Source of the DNA: Musa acuminata AAA Group
Taxonomy: Eukaryota > Streptophyta > Magnoliopsida > Zingiberales > Musaceae
Reading direction: 5' to 3'
Length of the DNA: 64,000 nt
NCBI RefSeq assembly: GCF_036884655.1
Contig: NC_088340.1
Location: 6,655,501-6,719,500 of the forward strand
The translations under genes were made by a program, and so were the position numbers. This document shows, piece after piece, positions 56,501-64,000 of this stretch. The notes beneath the pieces were generated by a model. It was not told the origin of the DNA and did no database searches. It was given only the letters and a program-made list of their open reading frames with translations. The first letter of the stretch is position 1. Each line of letters begins with the position of its first letter.

Positions 56501-58695
56501 AAGATCAAATTTGCTTTATATAAAAACAAGAAGGAAATATATAACATGGATTTCAGTATGTCAAGGACAACTTATACCTTTACTTGTTTGCTGAGAACTT
56601 CTCAAGATCTGTAAGTCCCTAATAGTACCATATTTTGAAAAGAGTTCTGCAACTTCAGCATCAGATATGTTCTTCGGAAGCATTCCAATGAAAAGCTTGT
56701 TTTCTAGATGAGAATTGCAAATACATCAAACGATCAGTTGTAAAATAACTTCTACTACACAATTTAAATTAAAATTTCAGTTTAACATAAGAAGTTACAA
56801 ACAAGAAAAACGAATAAATGAAAAAAGAAGTAAATATTTGTATTGTCACCTAGCCTCTCAAGCTCACCATCAGCATACTTTACTTGTAATGGACTAGAAG
56901 CCTGTAATGCAAAAGAAAGCAATTTCAGTCAGGTTTGACCAAAACCTATAATAAAAATCTAACCCCAAATTTTATAGAGTGGAAGAATTTAGAAGACATC
57001 AAGAAATACTGAGGAGTAGATAGGAATTGCAGATCATTAAAATTTTATCATGCAATTTATAAAAGAGTACTCATGACAACAAACATATTGTATTTTGTAT
57101 GAGATAAAGAAAAAGAATGCAGTACAAATGTAGATCTATGCAATGGCAAATGACAGGTTCTATATCATCAACCTTTGATTAGAAGACTTCAGCATCTTGA
57201 CATATCAGAATTGTAAATTATGTCAATAAATATAAAGCAGCTAATTCACACATACATTACTTCTGGCCATTTCATGGCAGCAGAAGCCTGGTGATCCAAC
57301 TTCAATTGTGGTACCAATGTAAATTCATAGGCTACATACACCAGCCTACAGTTAAGCACCAAGGACGCCAGAATAGCAGCATATTGTCTATATCATTTCA
57401 TAACATCAGTTTGCAAAATCAGGAACCTGTGAAACACCCATTAAGAATTTAAGAAATATAATTGATTCAAAGAGTAAACTTGGCAATAGCATATATTTGC
57501 AATTGGATAATATAGCAATATTTTCCAGAATGCAGGGAGATGTTACTTTGGGGAACCTAATATACTTTGTTAGTTAATCAATAATATTATATATTTTTTT
57601 AAAAATAATAAGATGCACCATTCCTGTGTATGGCTCAGTGCACAAAGCTTCCTCCAAACCAGGGTCTAGGAATAGCCAATTTATTTACTTTTACCCTTGC
57701 AAGCAGATACTCCAGTAGCTAATTACCAAAAAAACCACTGTCCTAAAAAAGGTGCACAATCAAAACAGAAAATTAGGGTAGTTTGGCTAGCAATGTGTAC
57801 TTTGGAACGAACAATCAATCCAAATTTATCTGGACAGTCGAAGAAAAGGGCTCCATCAGATTCAAGTAAAATATTTGTTATTCAGGCGAATGACCATAAA
57901 TTCAACTATGGACTTAAACAATACTTTGAAAAAGGTATTCTTTCGAGTGTCATCAAGTCATCAAGCTACGCATATGAATCCTGAATCCAGAATTCATCCA
58001 TTCCTCAGTGGTGGTATAATTGAAACCTTCCCGTTGATTCAATTCCAGCAATGTAACAAGTAATCCCATGTCAAAAACCCTACGCCTCTGAGCGATCTCC
58101 AATAAACGGCAGACTATGACACAAATTGAACTACCACGACATGGTATCGGCATGATATCTCGAAAAGAATTACTCAGAATACACACAACCGCAACAGGGT
58201 GGTAAAATTCTACAATCAGCAACCCCTCCAACAGCTACAGAAAAGAAATGCAGATTCACGACACATGTATCATGAACTAAGGACAGAAACAAAATGGAGA
58301 AAGAGATCAGTTGGGGAATGCCATACACCGGGAAGTGTTCGTTTGTTATGGGAAGCGGCGACCGCCTTGTCGGCCTCCTGGCGCGAGGGGCAGATCAGGA
58401 AACAGCAACCTACGGAATTGACCAAGCAAATCCAAAAACATAAGAGATCAAAGGTGAAGGATGACGAGAAGAGGAAAGAAGAGATCTGAGGAGGAGGACC
58501 TCGGGAGGCCTTGGTGACTTTGTCCTTGATGACGCTGACCTCGGCCACGAGTGCCACCTCCTTGAACAAGGCCAGGAGCTCATCCTCCGTCATGTGCTTC
58601 GGCACCTGCCCCACGAACAGCTTCACCCTCTCCTCTCCCCTCTCCACTGTACCCCCTCCTCCTCCTTCGCCTCCTTTCCTCTCTCCTTCAGCCAT
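53502..58695 (-). CDS. BRN1: RNA-binding protein BRN1-like (Bruno/CELF family, three RRMs)
   Basis: Nine exons on the minus strand: 58695-58500, 58409-58327, 56901-56850, 56703-56578, 56470-56388, 55305-55123, 54366-54030, 53862-53719 and 53644-53502. They join in phase to 448 aa. Plant BRN1/BRN2 bind 3' UTR Bruno response elements (the flowering activator SOC1 is a known target) and lower transcript stability. RRM1 (about 24-103) has [19 protein letters not shown]2 (about 112-190) has [16 protein letters not shown] and [21 protein letters not shown] linker [22 protein letters not shown] and a Tyr/Pro/Ser/Gly-rich hinge follow. RRM3 (about 359-440) has [17 protein letters not shown] and [23 protein letters not shown]1 is atypical at RNP1 (CCFLICPS). 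The C-terminal [14 protein letters not shown] may be intron read-through at a GTAAAC donor. Confidence 0.9.
55033..55160 (-). repeat. Tandem duplication of the BRN1 exon-6 3' edge and donor
   Basis: The end of exon 6, encoding GYGYQ, plus the start of the intron is repeated about 66-69 bp further into the intron. 'catcaaaaaataggacctga' (55101) matches 'aatcaaaaaataggaccctg' (55041), and both are followed by a 'gatacccatatcc/gatagccatatcc' sequence. In the intronic copy the donor GT has become TT. Confidence 0.85.
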
Positions 58696-58751
58696 TCCTG
58701 CTCCCTTAGATCTATCTTTCTTCTTCCTATCTTCTCATGTGTTATTGACGA

Positions 58752-58787
<36 letters not shown>

Positions 58788-59627
58788 GTTCTTCTTCTCC
58801 CCGTTTTAGGTGGTGGCGGTGGTGGCGCATTAATGGTTGCCAATCATTATTTTAATGAGGCCGGAGGTACATTTATTTCTCTTTTCCTTATTAAGAAAAT
58901 ATTACCACCAGAAGAAGAAATATATGCAGTTAATAGAAGTAGTTTATTCTTTTGATATATATTATCTATTTAATGAAAATTCAATGTTGTAGGCTTAATA
59001 TATTTGGGATTACATGGCTCTGAACCCAAATCCTCCAACCTGGCCACGTGGCGTCATGACAGCGGTGCTACGGAGACGGTCTCGTGCCCGGGTCCGTATA
59101 GCCGACCCACGCCGTTGTCTCGCTCAACGGCGACGCTTCAGGCGCGCGTCACGGGCTTGATTTCGTCCGTCCGCCGTCGATCGTACGGCTGCCGACGGTG
59201 GTCTTTTGAACCCGTTATGGTCGGCGTCGACGCTGGAAGGGGAGGAAGACGGTGACGGAGAAGGCGGCATGACGGAATGGCAGCGTCGTAATTGCAGGAA
59301 ATGTCTGGGTCGATATGTCACGGCTGCCAGGCTGGCCGTGTTGCTGTTGATTTGATCCCACATGTGGATTGGATAAGCACGTGATAGTAGAGTTGGTTGG
59401 ATCCGTTCGCTCTTAGGTGGGATCTTCTCATGTTACCTTAAACGACTTAGACGTTCCATGGAGTAACACTTGATGAAAGCATGTCATGAAACCATTCAAG
59501 TTGGATTAAGAAGCACATAAAAGAACCTAATTCCCATGATCCACTCGCTGGCTTCTCTGACAACAGAAGGTTTTGCTTATACATGCAGTGAAACACCACT
59601 AAGTAATTCTGCAACCAATTCGAGCCA
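58696..59627. promoter_or_regulatory. BRN1 5' region and YUCCA 3' flank
   Basis: A (CT)n run at 58752-58788, which is GA on the BRN1 sense strand, lies within 100 bp of the BRN1 start and is probably in its 5' UTR. A GC-rich stretch at 59030-59360 gives overlapping frames on both strands, without domain support. Confidence 0.5.
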
Positions 59628-61431
59628 TCAGCTGCTTATCTTTTGACATTGATAGTCACAAGCAATGTCATTGGCTATACTCTGTGCATCTTCTGCAGAC
59701 CCATAAATCCCTCTTCTTGCAAGCCCAGCACAGTAGAGTCTGTTCTTGCCTTTCCAGTGGCCTGGGAACATTTGTTTGGCCATTCCATCTTCACCAAGGA
59801 GGTAGTCATCACCCTGCAACCATGTCCATCGTTCACTTGTTATTAAGTGCTCCAGAGTGGTCAAAGATGGAGGAAAATGGAGCACTGGAAGTGCAATCAT
59901 TACCTTGAGCCATTTCTTCACTGCGCTTCTGTAGCCTGTAGCAAGAACTATGGCATCAAAATGCTGAAACTTTCCATCAGAAAACGTCACATAGTTATCT
60001 TTGATACTTTGTATTGAAGGTAACACCTGCGATCCATAGTTGCTACATCATGAGAGAGAGAGAGAGAGAGAGTGGTGTTGGTGGTAGTCAAGTAGTTCTG
60101 GGTGGTATTCGTATCGTATGAATTGAGAAGACATAGAAAGAGAGAACACACACCTGGATTTCTCCAGACTTGATCTTCTCCACTGTGCCAACATCCACAA
60201 TAGGGTAGATTCGGCTGTACTTCTTCAGATACATTGGTCCCTTCCTTGGTTTGTGTAAGCCATGCTTGGAAAGATCGCCAAACTTTAAGCGACATAGTAG
60301 CAGAATGAGAGAATCCAGCAGACGACATGGCAAGAATCTCATGAAAAGCATAGCCACTGACCATATCTCCTTCGACACAATGTGAAGCTGCAGCAAACAA
60401 CAGTTTTAGATCAAGCAAAGCTCACCATGTCAACTCTAAAATGTTTTATTGTAATCATGGATTGAGATGTATATACCTGTTGTAATGAAATCGTGGAGTT
60501 CAAGTAAATTGTATCCTTGGTTGATGCACTTACAGTATTCCAAAATAATAGTTACAATGATTATAGATTTTAAGATCAAATCTCGTATTTACCTTTTATC
60601 CTTTAAAAAAATTAATAATATATATGTAAATATTGACTGACCATATATGATAAAATAAATAAACTATTATAAACAATTGAAGAGATACGAGACAACATAG
60701 GATGTATTTGAACTATTATTTTCTGCTGCATGCAGAGTATAAATATATTTTTAGTTGTAATTATCTATCAATAGTAATTTATGTTTAGAAGAAATTAAGA
60801 CGTCGTCCCTACGAAACACATACCCGGCTTCGTACCACGATGGAAGTGCGGGCCCCGTGCTCGGCCAGATCGAGCGCCACTTCCATGCCCGAATTCCCAC
60901 ACCCAACAACCAGCACCGCCTTCCCTTCGTACTCCGATCCGGACCGGTACACGCTCGAGTGCACCACCGTGCCGCCGAACTCCGCCAGCCCCGGGATCTC
61001 CGGCACCACTATCTCATCGTTCTCCCCGCTCGCTACCACCAGGTACCTGGCCGCGTACTCCTGCACGCCCCCGTCCTCGCCGCGCCTCGCCTTGACCCGC
61101 CACCTCCCCTCCGCCTCGTCGAACTCCGCCGACACCACCTCTCGCCGCAGATCGATCCGAAGGCGGAACCCCGCCGCGTAATCGTCCAGGTACCGGATGA
61201 AGTCCCACTTCGGCATGTACGTCGGCGTCTCCGGCCGGTGGGGCGCGTGCGGCAGCTCCGAGTACTGCTTCTTCAGGTGGAGGGTGACGCGGTCGTAGCA
61301 TCGCTTGCGCCAGAGTGAGGCGATGCAGTCGTCGCGCTCGAGGATGAGGCACGGCACCGACAGCGCCATCAGGCACGCCGCCGTCGCCAGGCCGGACTGC
61401 CCAGCTCCCACTATCACCACCACGTCCTCTC

Positions 61432-61435
<4 letters not shown>
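59628..61435 (-). CDS. YUC: YUCCA-type flavin-containing monooxygenase (indole-3-pyruvate monooxygenase, YUC10/11-like)
   Basis: Four exons on the minus strand (61435-60824, 60387-60154, 60026-59904, 59813-59628) join in phase 0 to 384 aa. YUCCA enzymes oxidise indole-3-pyruvate to indole-3-acetic acid, the main auxin-synthesis step, with FAD and NADPH. Visible motifs are the FAD site [11 protein letters not shown] (G10-x-G12-x-x-G15), the early signature [10 protein letters not shown], the NADPH site [15 protein letters not shown] (GCGNSG 178-183), [15 protein letters not shown] and the ATGYRS motif (311-316). The C terminus has [18 protein letters not shown]. The short length and the LHIVSKEIW...LPCRLLDSL segment place it nearer the YUC10/11 group than the chloroplast- or ER-anchored long forms. 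Exon 1 is very GC-rich. The frame is open upstream to 61627, but that part is a translated GA repeat, so MREDVVV is taken as the start. Confidence 0.93.

Positions 61436-61465
<30 letters not shown>
61436..61465 (+). repeat. (CT)n repeat at the YUCCA start codon
   Basis: About 28 bp of CT (GA on the sense strand) directly abuts the YUCCA ATG and so lies in the 5' UTR. GA tracts are recognised by BPC/GAGA-binding factors in plants; any regulatory role here is inferred. Confidence 0.85.
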
Positions 61466-61468
<3 letters not shown>

Positions 61469-61832
61469 GCTGCACTTCGAATCGAGAACGAATACTGTCC
61501 TAATTGTCGGCAGTGGAGAGGTTGGGTAATAAGCTTGGATAGCTATAAAAGCAGGTAGGTAAAAGAAAGCTTGGAGCTTTGTAACATGTGGGAGAGCAAA
61601 CACGTACATACAGTACCGACAAAGCATCTAACGCAGTGTTTCACTGTGTGATCTTTATTCTCCCTTCCCATTTATTGAGTACGCTGGTTGATTAGTGGAT
61701 GGTAAGATTACACATACATGCAGTGATCCACGCACGAAAGCGACAAAGATCGTGTCCAATCTGCTGTTGCACCGCAGAAAGAAACAAGAAGACAAGAAAC
61801 CAATGGAATCCCGAGAGCTTTCAGTCTTGAAT

Positions 61833-62135
61833 CATGCAGACCGCTGATGTTACTTATCCTTTCTCCAAAAGAAAATGCAAGTGTTAATTAATAGCAGTCA
61901 CATAATGATTTCTGGAGTTTTCAGTCTGTGTCCATTCAGGGCACTGATGATACTGACACTGTCTCCGAAAGAAACGGAAGTGTCTTAATAGCACAGCGGA
62001 ATTATCACATCATGATTTCGAGACATTTCTGTAACCATTCAGGGCACTGATTTTTACTTATCCTGTCTTAAAAAAAACAGCAAGTGTTCATTAATAGCAC
62101 AGCAGAATTTTCACGTAATAATTTCGAAATAATTA
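61833..62135 (+). repeat. Three-copy tandem repeat, about 101-bp unit
   Basis: Units start at about 61833, 61933 and 62036. Each has 'gcactgat' or 'accgctgatg', then 'tatcctttctcc'/'cactgtctcc'/'tatcctgtctt', an A-rich 'aaaagaaa', 'aagtgtt', 'aatagca' and 'cacataatgattt/acatcatgattt/acgtaataattt'. They are moderately diverged. Confidence 0.88.
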
Positions 62136-62700
62136 GTATAGATTTTGATTGTTCAAACTAAGATAATGATTTAGATCCAATTGAGATTCGTTTTAAATTA
62201 ATTTTAATTTAGGATAATGTTCGCAAGGCGTTGATCCTATAAAACTAAGTGAGAGGTGTTTCCGATAAATACCTCTTTAATAATCAATTCAGTTTTAGGG
62301 TTCAATGTGATTGGACTAGTCAATCGTTATTAAAGTAAAGCTGTGTGTGATAGCATACCTAGGGCCCCTTTTATAGGTGATTCTAGAGACGATTATATCT
62401 AGAATCATTGGTGATAGGAGGGGAATGTTCGATATTTCAAGTAGAGACTTGTCATAACATCCGTCGAACCTAGTGCCCACGTAGGTTGGTTGCACCAATC
62501 ATGGGTTTAGATGGTTGGTCATTCAGCCACGTATCACCTCGTGATGAGTTCATGTCTCATGATCTGACCTTCACCTATCGGCTACATATGACTCCCTAGC
62601 CTTTGGCGATCGGTTCATCAGCTACATAGTGACATCATAATTGACATATCACTCTTCACCTATCACTAGCCTCACATCCCCACTCTTAGATCATCACATC
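62136..62700 (+). mobile_element. Gypsy-LTR-like segment, copy 1
   Basis: Collinear with 63560-64000 over about 450 bp ('ttagatccaattgagattcg', 'cagttttagggttcaatgtg', 'agcatacctaggg', 'ataggaggggaatgttc', 'cagccacgtatcacct'). It includes a TATA-like 'ccttttataggtgatt' (about 62368-62383) after 'agcatacctagggcc', the arrangement seen in monocot gypsy LTRs. No complete pol gene lies between the copies. Confidence 0.5.
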
Positions 62701-62809
62701 ATGAGGCTATTAAGATAAGAAATGCTTCGACTTATGATATTAGCTCTGGTGGTATGGCTTACTCTCCTATCTTTTGATCATGTGTCATTAAAATGCAAAG
62801 TTAGTCCAT

Positions 62810-63185
62810 AGGATATTCGTTGACATGCATATTCAGCCTATATGCTATACATTGTCGATGTGCACATTTGGCATACATATTATGTATCATCAAAATATGT
62901 ATTTGAGCTTTCAATAATATGTTGTTAGGGTGCACATTCAGCTCTTAGGCTATGCATTTCGACTGTACATAATTGAGATGCATATTTCACCCATAAGTTG
63001 TGCATCGTCAATGTTCACATTTGGCTTGTAAGGCATTATTAAAATGCACATTTGGTCTTTCGGCTAAACATTGTTGAGGTGCACTTTCGATCCATAAGTT
63101 GTGTATCGTCGAAATATATATTTGACCTTTTAATTATGCGTTGTTGAGGTGTACATTTGACTCATAGGCTATGCGTTCGATAGTT
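62810..63185 (+). repeat. Degenerate minisatellite, about 32-45 bp unit, about ten copies
   Basis: The core 'tgcacatttggc' (variants tgcatattcagc, ttcacatttggc, tgcactttcgat, tgtacatttgac) recurs from about 62826 to 63149 at 32-44 bp intervals. Intervening text reads 'ctataggctatgcatcgtcga' in many forms. It lies between the two LTR-like copies. Confidence 0.82.
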
Positions 63186-63211
63186 TGACTTGAATTCATG
63201 ACCTGGTCAAC

Positions 63212-63251
63212 TATGCCCCAAGGTCATGGTATGTTTTGACCTTGGGGCATA
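63212..63251. repeat. Perfect 15-bp inverted repeat
   Basis: TATGCCCCAAGGTCA at 63212-63226 and TGACCTTGGGGCATA at 63237-63251, with a 10-bp loop. It could form a hairpin. No T-run follows that would suggest termination. Confidence 0.93.
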
Positions 63252-63309
63252 ATCAGTTAGTCAATCATATCTTCCACTTTATTAACTCTTTTGTTTTGAT
63301 ACAATCTAA

Positions 63310-63545
63310 TGATGACACTAATCAATCAAGTCACGAATTCATCAGTCACCCTAGCCCGAGTGTTGAAGGAGAGGGATGACTTGGTAGTGAGAGCCATCGA
63401 GAAGGATTCCCTAGTTAATAAGGCTGAGCAATTTCGAGTCTAGAAGATAAACTTGGAGAGAGAGTTGGCAATGGACCACCATCATTTGATAGATATAGTA
63501 AGTCGACAATAGACCAACATTGTTCTAACGCTAATTTATTAGTGC
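63310..63545 (+). pseudogene. Possible retrotransposon gag-like coiled-coil remnant
   Basis: The plus strand reads 'RAIEKDSLVNKAEQF' then, after a stop, 'KINLERELAMDHHHL'. This charged helical text is of the sort found in plant gypsy gag-region proteins. It is flanked by the two LTR-like copies. It is short and interrupted, so the identification rests mainly on context. Confidence 0.25.
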
Positions 63546-63559
63546 ATATTTTGGTTGAC

Positions 63560-64000
63560 CAAGTTGGGATGATAATTTGGATCTAATAGAGATTTGTTTC
63601 AAGTTGATCTCAGCTACGTCACTGTTCACAAGGCATCAATCTTGCAAAATTAAGTCAAGGATGCTCCCGACAAATGCCTCTCCAACGATCAAATCAGTTT
63701 TAGGGTTTGGTGCGATTGGACTAATCGACAGACACCGAAGTGAAGTTGTGTGTGAGAGCATACCTAGGGGTGGTGACTTTAGACAATTACACCTAAAATT
63801 GTTAACGGCAGGAGGGGACATATGATGTTTTGAGAAGACAAACTTGACACCCACATAGGTTACCCATACTAATCACGAGTTTGGACGATCGATCGTTCAG
63901 CCATGTATCACCCCATAGTATGTCTCATAATCCGACCAGCAACTATCGATGTCGATCACGTGTGATCCTCGTAGCCTTTGATGATCTCATCGACCCATCG
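63560..64000 (+). mobile_element. Gypsy-LTR-like segment, copy 2 (runs off window)
   Basis: Second collinear copy of the 62136-62700 segment, diverged by substitutions and indels ('gagcatacctaggggtggtg' in place of 'tagcatacctagggcccctt'). The TATA-like part is lost. The copy continues to the end of the window. Confidence 0.5.

Noticed and set aside
60840..61475. Plus- and minus-strand frames of 113-153 codons over YUCCA exon 1
   Set aside because: Alternative frames of GC-rich coding DNA. Only the YUCCA frame has FAD and NADPH motifs.
61436..61627. Upstream in-frame Met for YUCCA
   Set aside because: The extension is mostly a translated GA repeat (RERERE) and promoter sequence; the YUCCA family starts just before the FAD motif.
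62810..63185. Regular repeats considered as a CRISPR-like array
   Set aside because: The genome is plant nuclear. Repeats are degenerate, spacing is irregular, and spacers resemble each other.

Overview
The window is plant nuclear DNA. It has intron-rich protein genes, AT-rich intergenic space, many microsatellites, and remnants of LINE, hAT, copia and gypsy-like elements. Several genes have GC-rich first exons grading to AT-rich later exons (CKX, YUCCA, DPE2), which suits a commelinid monocot such as a banana relative or palm. The species cannot be fixed from sequence alone.

Layout. 1-6.8 kb: 3' part of a tandem-BRCT protein gene (+), with a LINE tail and a complete non-autonomous hAT element in one intron. 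8.1-10.0 kb: a cytokinin dehydrogenase (CKX, -), tail-to-tail with the BRCT gene. 10-16.2 kb: no convincing gene, one probable solo gypsy-type LTR and short tandem duplications. 16.2-19.4 kb: a 179-aa plant protein of unknown function (+). 21.6-31.3 kb: a complete 22-exon DPE2 4-alpha-glucanotransferase (+), including an AT-AC U12-type intron. 32.7-33.1 kb: a single-exon 138-aa acidic protein (-). 34.1-38.2 kb: an ESF2/ABT1-like ribosome-biogenesis RRM protein (-). 38.5-51.2 kb: gene-poor and duplicated. At least three diverged tandem copies of one TATA-promoter unit are interrupted by a receptor-like-protein LRR pseudogene, a copia primer-binding site and degenerate repeats. 53.5-58.7 kb: a BRN1 (Bruno/CELF-like) three-RRM protein (-). 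59.6-61.4 kb: a YUCCA-type flavin monooxygenase (-). 61.8-64 kb: tandem repeats and gypsy-LTR-like direct copies.

The protein genes are independent housekeeping or hormone genes: cytosolic maltose use (DPE2), rRNA processing (ESF2), mRNA repression (BRN1), cytokinin removal (CKX), auxin synthesis (YUCCA) and DNA-damage or chromatin scaffolding (BRCT). Nothing links them in a pathway. CKX and YUCCA lying 50 kb apart looks coincidental. All exon models were built by eye from splice signals, reading-frame phase and family resemblance; nothing was aligned or searched. The items most worth a second look are the U12 intron in DPE2, the decayed tandem array with its candidate small-peptide gene, the hAT element with an exact 8-bp target duplication, and the duplicated exon edge in BRN1.
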